From Noviherbaspirillum suwonense (GTDB taxonomy: Bacteria; Pseudomonadota; Gammaproteobacteria; Burkholderiales; Burkholderiaceae_D), in assembly GCF_900182955.1 (NCBI RefSeq), contig NZ_FXUL01000023.1:41010-105009 (forward strand): 64,000 nucleotides of DNA, written 5' to 3'. The first letter of the stretch is position 1; every line of letters begins with the position of its first letter. Shown here piece after piece: positions 26,501 through 34,842 of this stretch. Below the pieces are notes generated by a model, which worked only from the letters and a program-made list of their open reading frames with translations, was not told where the DNA came from and searched no databases. A program made the position numbers and the translations under genes.

Positions 26501-27262
26501 GGCGCCGGCCGCGACACCATCTATGCCGGCAGCGCGCTGACCGCGGCCGACCAGGTCAATGGCGGCGCCGGCGTCGACCTGCTTTACCTGAACGGCGATT
26601 ACGGCGCCGGCCTCGCGCTGGGCGCGGCCACGCTGACCGGCATCGAAGGCATCGCGGTGCAGGCCGGCAGCAACTACAGCCTGACCATGAACAACGCGAT
26701 GCTGACCGGGATCCAGACCGCATCGGTCGACGGCTTTGCGCTGGGCAGCGGCAACACGCTGGCCGTCAATGCGGCAGCGGAGACCGACAGCGGCGTCGTG
26801 TACACGCTGAGCGGCGGCGCCGGCAATGACAGCCTGACCGGCGGCGCCGGCAACGACCTGTTGAACGGGAATGCCGGCAACGACATCCTGGTGGGCGGCG
26901 CAGGCAACGACATACTGACCGGCGGCGCGGGCAACGACGCGCTGACAGGCGGCCTCGGCAACGACGTGTTCGACTTCAACGCGATTGCGGACCGCGGAAC
27001 CGCGGGAGACACGATCGCCGACTTCAGCCGGTCCGGCGCAAACGGGACCGACGTGCTGAACCTGCATGACCTGCTGCTGACCTTCACCGGCTTCAACGGC
27101 AGCAATGCGTTCAGCGGCGGCTACCTGCAGTTCGACATGTCGTCCGGCACATCGACGACGGTGCGCGTGGACAGCAACGGCGGCGCGAACGGCTATGTGG
27201 CGCTGGCCACGTTGACGGGAACGCTGCTGCAGCAGGCGGACACGGCCAATTACGTGCTTTGA
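23555..27262 (+). CDS. Large cadherin-repeat/RTX protein, likely type I secretion substrate
   Basis: A 1235-residue acidic protein without an N-terminal signal peptide. It begins with a short RTX-like block (residues 1-45). Three cadherin-like repeats of about 101 residues follow (starting near 151, 252 and 357), then an RTX-like block (458-600) and two more cadherin repeats (611 and 712). The last part (about 815-1150) has GGxGxD nonapeptides (GGAGNDxLTGGAGND, 1085-1135), which bind calcium after export. The final 80 residues (NLHDLLLTF, then LATLTGTLLQQADTANYVL) fit a C-terminal type I secretion signal. Adhesion or biofilm matrix function is inferred. No LapA-type N-terminal retention module is seen. 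Confidence 0.85.
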   Translation: MATVNGTSFADNLVGTSGADTMNGRAGNDVIRGGGGRDTITLGSGRDTAVYTATTDSPFGANGDVITDFAKGDDRIDLTALLGATDLTWGGLTATANGVWYSRSGTTVSILVDTNGLPGTPEMRIDLLNISTTTVLAASDFTGVVVRTNAAPIFTSQANWTMPENGTAIGTVAATDADSPALTYSVVAGVDASRVSINPTTGVLSFVIAPNFEVPADVGANNVYNFTVQASDGALNTTQAVTVTVSNVNEAAPVFASPATFSVPENGTAVGTVAATDSDNQALTYSLVAGGDASAFTINAATGALAFASAPNFEVPTDAGANNVYNLTVQASDGTLNTTQAVAVTVTDVNETPTGAAPVFTSPAAFSIAENSTAVGAVVATDADSPTVTYSLVAGGDAGAFTVNAATGALSFAAAPNFEAPTDAGANNVYNLTVQASDGTLNTTQAVAVTVTDVLNETLTGNAADNTLAGAAGNDTFTGNGGADTLTGNGGGDTFVVASAQDSPANTNWQTPPDGSVTRVWDVITDFTLGSDKIDLSALLGATDLAWAGTTPTGNAVWYVNSGTQAFIYADIDNNPPPDVMIALQNAGSMALTASDFIGVVGGFTGGIGAAPVFTSPATFSAPENGAAAGTVAATDADSPTLTYSLAGGADAARFGINSATGALSFVAAPNFEAPADVGANNVYNVTVQASDGTLNTTQAIAVTVTNVNDVAPAFTSPATFTLPENGTAVGTVAATDADSPSVTYSLVAGGDAAAFTINAATGALAFAAAPNFEAPTDAGANNVYNLTVQTSDGTLNTTQAVAVTVTDVVTEAIAGTAGNDTLAGTVGDDLIDIGAGGNDTVAAGSGTDTILAGAAFNAADRIDGGTEVDDTIEPDVLVLDGNYAAGVSFAAATLVNVEEILLTAGNSYSLTTSDGTVVASSISIDGSALLAGNTLTVNAAAETEAGASYTMTGGAGNDILTGGAGPDYFDISFGGNDAVSGGAGRDTIYAGSALTAADQVNGGAGVDLLYLNGDYGAGLALGAATLTGIEGIAVQAGSNYSLTMNNAMLTGIQTASVDGFALGSGNTLAVNAAAETDSGVVYTLSGGAGNDSLTGGAGNDLLNGNAGNDILVGGAGNDILTGGAGNDALTGGLGNDVFDFNAIADRGTAGDTIADFSRSGANGTDVLNLHDLLLTFTGFNGSNAFSGGYLQFDMSSGTSTTVRVDSNGGANGYVALATLTGTLLQQADTANYVL
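24005..24925 (+). repeat. Three tandem cadherin-encoding repeats
   Basis: Near-identical units of 303-315 bases begin at 24005, 24308 and 24623 (the last step is 315 bases). Each encodes an APxFTSPA...DVNE cadherin-like domain. The DNA identity is high enough that recombination between units could change the copy number. Confidence 0.8.
25385..25990 (+). repeat. Two further cadherin-encoding repeats
   Basis: Units begin at 25385 and 25688, 303 bases apart, and match the three upstream units closely. An RTX-like block of about 460 bases separates the two groups. This pattern suggests an insertion into a five-unit array or a duplication of a repeat-RTX module. Confidence 0.75.
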
Positions 27263-27418
27263 CGGCGGGCGCTCCGGCAACTGCCGGAACTGCCAGCGCA
27301 GGCAGGGCGGGCCGGCGCATCGAACCGGCTTGCGCCGACCGCTGCTTCCTTCCTCTCCCTCTGCGGCATGGCCGCGCCGGGTCAGCCGCAGACGGCGCTG
27401 CCCGCTTCTGCGGAGCGA

Positions 27419-28942
27419 TTACACCGGCGCATCCCTGGACAGTTCCAGCCGCGCCTCGCCAACCTGTATCACCGGGCCACCCGGCGACGTGTCGCCGCTG
27501 ACGCGCACGAAGGACACGGTCAGGCGGCGCGGGTCCTGCACCAGCAGGTCCGCCAGCTGCAGCGTCACCGGGAACGCCAGGCGCACCGTGCCCGGCTCGC
27601 TGCCGCCGGCCTCGATGTTCATGTGCACCCTGTGCATCGCGCCGGCGATCTCGAACGGTCCGATGCTGCCCAGCAGGTAGGCGCCGCTGGCGCTGGCGAC
27701 GTCGGTGGTCGACGGCAGGTTCAGGTACAGGTAATAGAAATAGCCGCCGGTGCGTCCGGGGTCGCTGATGCTGACGTTGTCCAGTACGACCCGGGCCGAA
27801 CGATAGGCCGTACCCCGGCCACGGGGAGCGCCGGTCAGCACCCGCTGCAGCAGGTCGGCGGACGCGTCGTCGATGGCCACCTGCGCGCTTACGGAAAATT
27901 CATCGAGCGGAATGCGCGACACGCCGCCCAGCGACAGCCGGTCCGGGCCGACGAGCCCGGCGGCGGTCGGGCTGAAGCCGCGCAGCGCCGGCCGGGCCAG
28001 CAGCCGCGGCGTGGCGCTGCCGGTGCGCGGCGTCAGCTGCGCGAGCTGCGGGGCGGCGCTGTCGAAGGCCGCGAGCCGGAAGCCATTGTCGCTGTCGCTG
28101 TCGATATCGGCGCCGTTTCTGGCCACCGGCAGCGAGGCCGGCATGGTCTCGTTCTGGTAGCTGTACCGCAGCGCGCTGCGCGTGTCGAATGTCCAGTTGC
28201 GCTGCATCGTCAAGCGGCTTGCATAGGTGAAGTTGCCGTTCCAGTAGCTGTTGGTGAGGGGCGGCGTCGTGCGTCCGCCGCCGCCTTGCTGCCAGGCCGA
28301 CCACAGCCGGTCGACATTCGCATGGTGCAGCCAGAAGATCGGATCGGCCGGCGACTGCATGTCGGCCATGACATTGCCGATGATGTTATGCACCGGGTTG
28401 TGCGGCATGCCCTCGAACGACGTCTCGAACGCATTCGCCAGGCCGCGCTGCATGTTGATGACGGTGCCGGCGAAGGGGGCCAGCGTCAGCGCATCGATCA
28501 CGTTGGTATTGACGCGGGCTACGTAGAGCGGATTCAGCGGCGACGGGTTGGTGAATTCGGCCGGCATCTGCGGCGTGGTGTAGTAGTCCCAGTACGGCAG
28601 CACCAGCGCCTTGTTGCCCGACACCGCGCGCAGCTGCTGCTCGAAGTAGTACAGGTAGCCGCGATGCCAGGCCAGGAAGTAGGGCACGCCATGCGGGCAG
28701 AAATTGACATGCGCATTCACCCAGTAGGTCCAGCTGCGCTTGTCGCCGGGATTGGTGTTCTCCTTCATCGTGGCGATCGCGTTGACCAGCGACGCATAAT
28801 GCCTGGTCGTCCTGAAGGTGTTCCATTCCAGGCGCTGCACCGCGCCGGTCTGGGCCAGTAGCGGGCGGCTGAACAACGAGGGCGCCATCAGCGCGCTTGC
28901 CCCCTTGATGAAGTCGCGCCGGCTATAGCCTTGCCTCGTCAT
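27419..28942 (-). CDS. Tat-exported tyrosinase-family copper protein
   Basis: A 507-residue protein beginning with a twin-arginine signal (SRRDFIKG, residues 7-14) followed by a hydrophobic stretch. The dicopper site is complete. His78, His84 and His93 (HVNFCPHGVPYFLAWHR) bind CuA, and His181, His185 and His207 (MPHNPVH, DPIFWLHHANVDRLW) bind CuB. Cys82 near His84 could form the thioether seen in some tyrosinases. The enzyme would oxidise phenols to quinones in the periplasm or outside. Residues of about 225-507 form a second beta-rich domain that may cover the active site. GGAG lies six bases before this ATG. It converges on the RTX gene. Confidence 0.88.
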   Translation of the reverse strand: MTRQGYSRRDFIKGASALMAPSLFSRPLLAQTGAVQRLEWNTFRTTRHYASLVNAIATMKENTNPGDKRSWTYWVNAHVNFCPHGVPYFLAWHRGYLYYFEQQLRAVSGNKALVLPYWDYYTTPQMPAEFTNPSPLNPLYVARVNTNVIDALTLAPFAGTVINMQRGLANAFETSFEGMPHNPVHNIIGNVMADMQSPADPIFWLHHANVDRLWSAWQQGGGGRTTPPLTNSYWNGNFTYASRLTMQRNWTFDTRSALRYSYQNETMPASLPVARNGADIDSDSDNGFRLAAFDSAAPQLAQLTPRTGSATPRLLARPALRGFSPTAAGLVGPDRLSLGGVSRIPLDEFSVSAQVAIDDASADLLQRVLTGAPRGRGTAYRSARVVLDNVSISDPGRTGGYFYYLYLNLPSTTDVASASGAYLLGSIGPFEIAGAMHRVHMNIEAGGSEPGTVRLAFPVTLQLADLLVQDPRRLTVSFVRVSGDTSPGGPVIQVGEARLELSRDAPV

Positions 28943-29091
28943 GATGAGCTCCACAGTAGTCTGCTTCGATGGTATGCGGGGTGGGGGTCACTTCATTGAC
29001 AAAGCTCAACCAGTCCGGCAAGCGCACAGATTCGTCGCGCGGCCTGGCGCAGCGCAAGGTTCAGGCTTGCCATTCGGATGATTCAGGCGAT

Positions 29092-31128
29092 TCAGGCAGT
29101 CCGGGCGCGGGCGCGGCGGTCGGTGGCGGAACGGCGGTCGAAGCCGGGCTGCACCATCTGCAGGCCGGGCTTGATCGGGATGACCGCGGTGACGGTGACG
29201 CCCTGGTCGGGCGCGGCCGTGACGGTCAGCCGGCCGCCGAGCGAGCCGATGCGCTCGCGCATGCCGCGCAGGCCGAACGCGTCGGGCTTGTCCTGCTGGC
29301 CGAGCCGGCCGATGCCGTCGTCCGACACGCGCATGAGCAGGCTTTCGTCGGTCGCATAGAGCTGCACGTCGACATGGCTTGCGCAGGCATGGCGGCTGAC
29401 GTTGGTCAGCGACTCCTGCAGGGTGCGGAAGAGGGCGGTCGCGCAGGCGTCGGACAGCACGATGTCTTCGCCGTCCGACATCAGCACGCATGAAATGCCG
29501 GTCTTGCGCTGGAACTCCCTGGTCTGCCATTCCACTGCCGCATGCAGCCCGAGGTCGAGCACCGCGGGCCGCAGGTCGTTGATGATCGCGCGCATGCTCT
29601 GCATCAGGCTGCTCATGCTGCGCAACATGCCTTCGAGCTGCGCCGACGCTTCGGGCACGTGCGACAGCTGGCCCTGCAGGATGGAGACGTCGATCTTCAG
29701 CGCCAGCAGCTGCTGCCCGAGTTCGTCGTGGATCTCGCGCGCGATGCGCTTGCGTTCCTCTTCCCGCACCGACTCCTGGTGCTCGGCCAGCTCTCGCATC
29801 GACAGCGCCGATTCCCGCAGCGCCGACTCGGTGGCCTTGTGCTGCGTGATGTTTTCATGGACCACCACGATATGGTCGGCCGCGCTTTCGCGCATGCGGC
29901 TCACGGTCGCCCGCGACCAGAAGAAATCGTCATTGCCCTGGCAGACGTATTCCATCGAAAACGTCGACGCGTCGCCGCGCATGACCGCGCGGATGCCGGC
30001 GGCGATGCGGGCCGCCTCGGGCACGCCGCGTGCGGCGGACGCGTCGCACACGGCCAGGTAGCTGACGCCGCTGCGGTCCACGCCGCTGGACTCGATGGCC
30101 GGCTGGTTGATGGCGACGATCACGCCTTCCTGGTCCAGCAGGAAGACCTGCGACGGCTGCACCGGCTCGTAGCTGGCGCCGACGCTGGCGTCGGGCAGCC
30201 GCAGCGCCGGCAGCGACTCCGGCGGGGCCGCGATGCCCTGCAGGCCGGCATACTGGCTGGGCAGCGCGCAATCGATGTAGATGGCGAAGGCGCCGGCCAC
30301 CTTGTGCATCGCGTCCCGCAGCGGCATGGCGGTGACGACCAGGCGCTGGCTGGCGCCGTCCTGGGCGACGATGTCCACCGCCTCGCGTCCGCGGCTGTAG
30401 CCCGATTGCAGCGCCTGGTAGAGCGCGCGGTTCTCGGACCGCATTTCGAGGTCGGCCCGGCGCCATTCCCGCACCTGCTCGTGCTGGTCATGCCACAGTT
30501 CGCGCGCGGCTGCGTTGACCATCACCGGCTGGCCGCCCCGGTCCACGATCGACATCGGGAACGGCAGGCTTTCGAGCGCCTGCTGCAGCAGGCCGGCATG
30601 CAGCGCTTCGCTGCTTGCGCGGCGCCTGCCGCCGTTCCAGGCGGACGCCAATGCGCCCAGCAGCAGGCAGGCGAGCGCGGCGGCGGCCAGGCTGCCATAC
30701 ATCCGGCCGGACAATGCCGCGCGCCGGTCGGCGGCGCGGCGGGCGGCTTCGGCCTGTATCGCCGCGACCAGCACCGAGATGCGCAGGCTGTGCTCGGCGC
30801 GCGCGCCGGGACCGGCGCCGCGATAGGCCAGCACCTGGTCCTCGAGTTCATGCACCCGCGCCAGCATCGCGGGTTCGGCGCTGGCGTCGCGTTCGAGGCT
30901 GGACAGCGCCGGGTCGGAATGGGTGGGGGCGTCGGCAGGGGTCTGGCCGGCGTTCAGCAGGGTCAGGGTGACGTCGTTCAGGTTGTGCTGGGTGCGCACC
31001 TGCAGCAGCGCGGCTTCATGCATCGATGTGACGGAGCGCAGCGCATCCCTGCCCGCAAGCGCCGCTGCCAGGACCAGGGCCACGCAGCCGCAGCCCTTGA
31101 TCAGTGTCGATACAGTGCGCTTATCCAT
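29092..31128 (-). CDS. NarX-type sensor histidine kinase with PAS domains
   Basis: A 678-residue membrane kinase. Two membrane helices (about residues 9-26 and 145-163) enclose a periplasmic helical domain. PAS-like domains follow at about 185-300 and 320-440. The dimerisation domain is HisKA_3 with phospho-acceptor His467 in REIHDELGQQLLALKIDV, and an ATPase domain follows with DDGIG and FGLRGMRER motifs. Members usually pair with a LuxR-type response regulator, but none lies next to it. What it senses and its target are unknown. Confidence 0.85.
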   Translation of the reverse strand: MDKRTVSTLIKGCGCVALVLAAALAGRDALRSVTSMHEAALLQVRTQHNLNDVTLTLLNAGQTPADAPTHSDPALSSLERDASAEPAMLARVHELEDQVLAYRGAGPGARAEHSLRISVLVAAIQAEAARRAADRRAALSGRMYGSLAAAALACLLLGALASAWNGGRRRASSEALHAGLLQQALESLPFPMSIVDRGGQPVMVNAAARELWHDQHEQVREWRRADLEMRSENRALYQALQSGYSRGREAVDIVAQDGASQRLVVTAMPLRDAMHKVAGAFAIYIDCALPSQYAGLQGIAAPPESLPALRLPDASVGASYEPVQPSQVFLLDQEGVIVAINQPAIESSGVDRSGVSYLAVCDASAARGVPEAARIAAGIRAVMRGDASTFSMEYVCQGNDDFFWSRATVSRMRESAADHIVVVHENITQHKATESALRESALSMRELAEHQESVREEERKRIAREIHDELGQQLLALKIDVSILQGQLSHVPEASAQLEGMLRSMSSLMQSMRAIINDLRPAVLDLGLHAAVEWQTREFQRKTGISCVLMSDGEDIVLSDACATALFRTLQESLTNVSRHACASHVDVQLYATDESLLMRVSDDGIGRLGQQDKPDAFGLRGMRERIGSLGGRLTVTAAPDQGVTVTAVIPIKPGLQMVQPGFDRRSATDRRARARTA

Positions 31129-31229
31129 TTGCTTTCCATGAACGGCGCCAGGCGCCTTGCCCGGCGCGTGAAAATAGCTTTCTGGATGTTACGACAACTG
31201 ATGCAGGACTGTCATTGTTTGCCGCAGGG

Positions 31230-32150
31230 TCATATTTTGGACTGGCGGACGAACAGCCGGTTGATATAGGCGTCGAGCTGGCCCTGCGCGGTGCGCCGCG
31301 GCGCGTCGTAGCGGTACATGTAGACGGGCAGCAGCGAGTACTGGATCTGCAGCAGCAGCCGGGGCGTCTGCGTGGGCACCATGCCCTTGTGGATGCCGTG
31401 CGTGTCCACCGCGAAGCCGGCGCCGGCCTGGCCGGTGATGCTGGCGATGCGGGACGCGCCGTAGCGCCTGCCGATGTCGTCGTCGCTGTAAGGCTGCAGG
31501 CGCACGCTGCAATGCTCCTGGTGGCTGCCGCGGACGTAGACATGCGGGCCGGCGGCCTCGTCGACATCGGTCAGGTAGACGAACACCTTGATGAAGCGCC
31601 AGTCGTCGCAGTCGCGGTGGAAGCCCTGCAGCCCGCTGCCGGCGCCGCTGCCGTCCTGCGGGTACGACCAGCGCAGGCCGATCGCCGAGATGGTCGGCTT
31701 GCAGCCGATGTAGCGCGCGGCCAGCCGCACCAGCGGCGCGCTGTTGGCCAGCGCCAGCAGGTGCGGGCAGCCCAGCGTGTCGGCGAGGCTGTATTCGGCC
31801 ATGCGCAGTCCCGGCGGCGGCGCCTGTGCCGGGAAGGTCGGCTGCGTGCGGCCATGCGGCGCGAGCAGCCTGTCGGCCAGGTAGGCGCGGATGTCGCCCA
31901 GCTGCTGCGGCGACAGCAGGGGGCCGAGCAGCGTATAGCCGTCCGCATGCATGGCCGCCAGCGTCTTCTCGTGCTCCCAGCCGGCGAACGCCTTCTGATC
32001 CGGCATGCCGTGCCGCACGCGCAGGTAACCGGCCAGGCCCCGGACCACTGCCCGGCGAAGCGGGCGCGGGGTCATGACGCGCTGGGTGTAATACAGAAGG
32101 CTGTGCAATGGCTTGAATGCACGTCCCGGCATCAGTTGCGTGTAGTCCAT
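31230..32150 (-). CDS. Phytanoyl-CoA dioxygenase family protein
   Basis: A 306-residue protein of the PhyH type, a group of Fe(II)/2-oxoglutarate dioxygenases. The iron motif is the HRD of QGFHRDCDDW, with a distal histidine in DTHGIHKGM and a following arginine (TPRLLLQIQY) that would bind 2-oxoglutarate. The start follows GGAGAGCGC. No membrane segment or signal peptide is seen. The gene stands alone on its strand between the sensor kinase and divergent lipoprotein genes, so context gives no substrate. Family substrates range from lipids to small metabolites. Confidence 0.8.
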   Translation of the reverse strand: MDYTQLMPGRAFKPLHSLLYYTQRVMTPRPLRRAVVRGLAGYLRVRHGMPDQKAFAGWEHEKTLAAMHADGYTLLGPLLSPQQLGDIRAYLADRLLAPHGRTQPTFPAQAPPPGLRMAEYSLADTLGCPHLLALANSAPLVRLAARYIGCKPTISAIGLRWSYPQDGSGAGSGLQGFHRDCDDWRFIKVFVYLTDVDEAAGPHVYVRGSHQEHCSVRLQPYSDDDIGRRYGASRIASITGQAGAGFAVDTHGIHKGMVPTQTPRLLLQIQYSLLPVYMYRYDAPRRTAQGQLDAYINRLFVRQSKI

Positions 32151-32340
32151 GCGCTCTCCTGGTGGATTGCCATCTGCGGGATGGCAGGGCTGGCCTGGCT
32201 GGCTTGACGACAGCATGATGCTACTACCTTGCCCGGTGTAAAGGTTGTTTTTACAAAACATTTCACAATTGCAAAGCAGCTGGATTTACGGTAATCGTGG
32301 TCGGTGACCGGATGGGGGAACGCCGGCAAAGCTGCCCCGT

Positions 32341-32346
32341 TATAAT
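32341..32346 (+). promoter_or_regulatory. Perfect TATAAT -10 box upstream of the lipoprotein pair
   Basis: TATAAT stands 35 bases before the chosen start of the first lipoprotein gene. No convincing -35 box is present at the usual distance, so the promoter may need an activator. Confidence 0.4.
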
Positions 32347-32381
32347 TTTGTTCGTGATCAACTATGGCGGGACGGCGGCAG

Positions 32382-32912
32382 ATGGATCGATATCAGGCGA
32401 AAAGAACGGTCTTCGCGACCATTGCAGGCATGGCGCTGCTGGCGGCTAGCGGCTGCAGCTCCTTCCTGCAGCAGGGCACCGGGGCGGTGGCCGGCGTCGG
32501 CGGCGCGGCCGTTGCGTCCAGCGTCACGTCCGACGCGGCGGTCGCGACCGGCATCGGCGTCGGCGTGCAGTCGCTGGCCCAGGCCGGCGTGCAGCGCTGG
32601 CAGCGCTCCGTGCATACGGCCGAGCAGGACCAGATCGCCGCGATTGCCGGCACGCTGGGACCGGGGCAGGTGGCGTCCTGGAATGTCGCGCATCAGGTTC
32701 CGATCGAGCCATCGAGCCGCGGCGAGGTCACCGTCAGCCGGGTGGTCGGCGCCAAGGCGCTCGATTGCCGGGAAATCGTGTTTTCGGTGGAGCAGCCGCC
32801 CAAGGCGCAAAGCCCGAAGGCGTTTTACGTGGCGATGATCTGCCGTGACGGCGCACGCTGGAAATGGGCGTCGGCCGAACCGGCCACCGAACGCTGGGGA
32901 TCGCTGCAGTGA
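32382..32912 (+). CDS. Lipoprotein, paralogue of the next gene
   Basis: The 176-residue precursor has a lipobox (AASGC, Cys25) after a short basic start. The rest is a Gly/Ala/Val-rich segment and a domain with AEQDQIAAIAGTLGPGQ, CREIVFSVE and the closing RWKWASAEPATERWGSLQ. The second of two ATGs is preferred because GGACGG precedes it. The next gene encodes a close paralogue of similar length, with which it overlaps. The family is unknown to me. Both are presumably anchored in the outer membrane. Confidence 0.7.
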   Translation: MDRYQAKRTVFATIAGMALLAASGCSSFLQQGTGAVAGVGGAAVASSVTSDAAVATGIGVGVQSLAQAGVQRWQRSVHTAEQDQIAAIAGTLGPGQVASWNVAHQVPIEPSSRGEVTVSRVVGAKALDCREIVFSVEQPPKAQSPKAFYVAMICRDGARWKWASAEPATERWGSLQ

Positions 32913-33442
32913 GCGCGCGCAGCGTCAACCCTGCGCAGCGCCGCATCGGCGCGATGCTGCTGGCCGCCGCGGTCATGCTGCTGGCCGGCTGTTCCACCGT
33001 CGGTGGACTGGCCGGCACGGTGGCCGGCATCGCCACCGGTTCGTTTACCAGCAACCCGGCTATCGGCATCGCGGTATCGGTCAGCGTGAAGGCGGCCACC
33101 GACGCCGAGGTCAAGAACGTGCTGCGTTCGCTGCAGCAGGACGAGCAGGATGAAATCGCCGCGCTGGCCGGCAGCATGGCGCCCGGCGAGATCCGCCAGT
33201 GGCAGGTCCGGCATTTCATTCCGTATGGAAACAACCAGGGCGAAATCCAGGTCACCCGGGTGATCGACACGCCGCTTGCCAGCTGCAAGGAAGTGATGTT
33301 CAGCGTGGTCGAGCGCAAGGCGGCGCCCCGGCCCGACGATGCCGCGCGCGGCTGGTTTTCGACCAACGTCTGCCGGCAGGAAAGCCGCTGGAAATGGGCG
33401 ATCGCCGAACCCGCCGTGGAACGCTGGGGTTCGCTGCATTAA
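32909..33442 (+). CDS. Lipoprotein, tandem paralogue
   Basis: The 177-residue precursor starts at a GTG that overlaps the previous stop codon (GTGA) and has lipobox LLAGC (Cys29). Its C-terminal two thirds align with the previous protein. DEQDEIAALAGSMAPGE, CKEVMFSVVE and RWKWAIAEPAVERWGSLH are the shared landmarks. The two genes therefore arose by tandem duplication. The function is unknown. The shared Cys in CREIVF/CKEVMF and the MICRD/NVCRQ Cys suggest a conserved disulfide. Confidence 0.7.
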   Translation: MSARSVNPAQRRIGAMLLAAAVMLLAGCSTVGGLAGTVAGIATGSFTSNPAIGIAVSVSVKAATDAEVKNVLRSLQQDEQDEIAALAGSMAPGEIRQWQVRHFIPYGNNQGEIQVTRVIDTPLASCKEVMFSVVERKAAPRPDDAARGWFSTNVCRQESRWKWAIAEPAVERWGSLH

Positions 33443-33493
33443 GGTTGCAGGCAGCGGCTCACCGTCGCTGCAATAACAATAAGAGGAAGAGAC

Positions 33494-34729
33494 ATGTCCG
33501 TCCAATCCGGGGGCGCCAGCCGCGCGCCGTCCTCGCCGCGTCCCGCATGGCTGATGCTGGCCGCGCTATGCAGCGCCTTCATGCTCAGCCACGCCTACCG
33601 CACCGCGGCCGCGATGATGGCCGGGCGCATGCAGGCCGAGTTTGCGCTGTCGCCGCAGCAGCTGGGAAGCTATGCCGGCGCCTTCCATTTCGCCTTTGGC
33701 GCGATGCAGCTCTTCGTCGGCCTCGCGATCGACCTGCATGGCGTGCGCCGGACCATGCTGGCGACCTTCCCGCTGGCGGTGGCCGGCGCGCTGCTGTCGG
33801 CGCTGGCGCACAGCTACAGCATGGTGGTCCTCGGGCAGGTGCTGATCGGCGTCGGCTGCAGCGCGGCGTTCCTGGTCTGCACGGTCTTCATCACCCGTTA
33901 CTTCGCGCCCGAGCGCTTTGCGTCGGTGTCCGGCATGGTGCTGGGCATCGGCGGGGGCGGCATGCTGCTGACCGCCACGCCGCTGGCCTGGGTGGTGCAG
34001 GAAGTATCCTGGCGCGTCGGCTTCCTGGTGCTGGCCGGCCTGTCGGCGCTGGCCTGGCTGCTCATCTTCATCGTGGTGCGCGAATCGCCGCAGCAGCAGC
34101 CGCGCCACCGCGAATCGCTGGGCGCCGCGGTGCGCGGCATGGCCGGGCTGATGACGCTGCCGCACACCATAGGCATCATGGCGCTGGGCGCGGTCACCTA
34201 CGCCGCGTTCATGTCGCTGCGCGGCTTGTGGCTGGGACCGCTGCTGGTCGAGCGCTATGGCTACACGCTGGTGCAAAGCGGCAACGTGGCGCTGCTGGTG
34301 TCCGTGGTGTCCATCATGGGACCGCCGCTGTTCGGCCGTTTCGGCCCGCAGGGCAAGGGCCGGCGCCGCTGGATCGTCAGCTGCACGTTCGCGCTGATCG
34401 CGCTGTTCATTGCGATGGCGCTGGCGCCGAATGCCGGCGCCGTGCTGGCCTGCTCGCTGCTGGTCGGTTTCCTCTCGGGCTTCATCGTGCTGCAGTATGC
34501 GGACGTGCGCGCGTCCTACCCGGTTGCGCTGACCGGGCGGGCGATGTCGCTGCTCAACATGGCGATGTTTCTCGGCGTCGCGCTGGTGCAATGGCTGAGC
34601 GGCACGGTGGCGTCGATGGCCAACGCCAGCAGCTGGCATGCCGACACCTATTCGGCGGCGCTGGGCCTGATCGCCGCCACGCTGGCGCTCGGCGTGGTCG
34701 CCTTCATCAGCCTGCCGGCGCCCGACTGA
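33494..34729 (+). CDS. Major facilitator superfamily transporter
   Basis: A 411-residue inner-membrane carrier with twelve predicted helices. The loop after helix two reads GLAIDLHGVRRTM, the family's GxxxDxxGxRR signature, and the loop after helix eight has GRFGPQGKGRRR. It has an ordinary ribosome site (AAGAGGAAG) before the ATG and follows the lipoprotein pair on the same strand by about 50 bases. Substrate and direction of transport cannot be inferred. Confidence 0.88.
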   Translation: MSVQSGGASRAPSSPRPAWLMLAALCSAFMLSHAYRTAAAMMAGRMQAEFALSPQQLGSYAGAFHFAFGAMQLFVGLAIDLHGVRRTMLATFPLAVAGALLSALAHSYSMVVLGQVLIGVGCSAAFLVCTVFITRYFAPERFASVSGMVLGIGGGGMLLTATPLAWVVQEVSWRVGFLVLAGLSALAWLLIFIVVRESPQQQPRHRESLGAAVRGMAGLMTLPHTIGIMALGAVTYAAFMSLRGLWLGPLLVERYGYTLVQSGNVALLVSVVSIMGPPLFGRFGPQGKGRRRWIVSCTFALIALFIAMALAPNAGAVLACSLLVGFLSGFIVLQYADVRASYPVALTGRAMSLLNMAMFLGVALVQWLSGTVASMANASSWHADTYSAALGLIAATLALGVVAFISLPAPD

Positions 34730-34778
34730 CGCGCAAGAAAGGGGCTGTGCCGATAAACGACAGCCGCTGATAACCCGC

Positions 34779-34806
34779 TTTACAGAAGTTGCCGTGTGGA
34801 TATAAT
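34779..34806 (+). promoter_or_regulatory. Near-consensus sigma-70 promoter
   Basis: TTTACA (34779-34784) and TATAAT (34801-34806) stand 16 bases apart, matching 5 of 6 and 6 of 6 consensus positions. Transcription would begin about 30 bases before the start of the following unrecognised gene. Confidence 0.75.
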
Positions 34807-34842
34807 CGATCTCATCAGTGCTGCCAGATCGAGGTGTCCGCC

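Noticed and set aside
23534..27280. 1248-codon minus-strand ORF opposite the RTX gene
   Set aside because: It is the antisense of the repeat-rich coding strand. The forward protein has clear cadherin and RTX domains and a secretion signal, while the antisense shows no domain.
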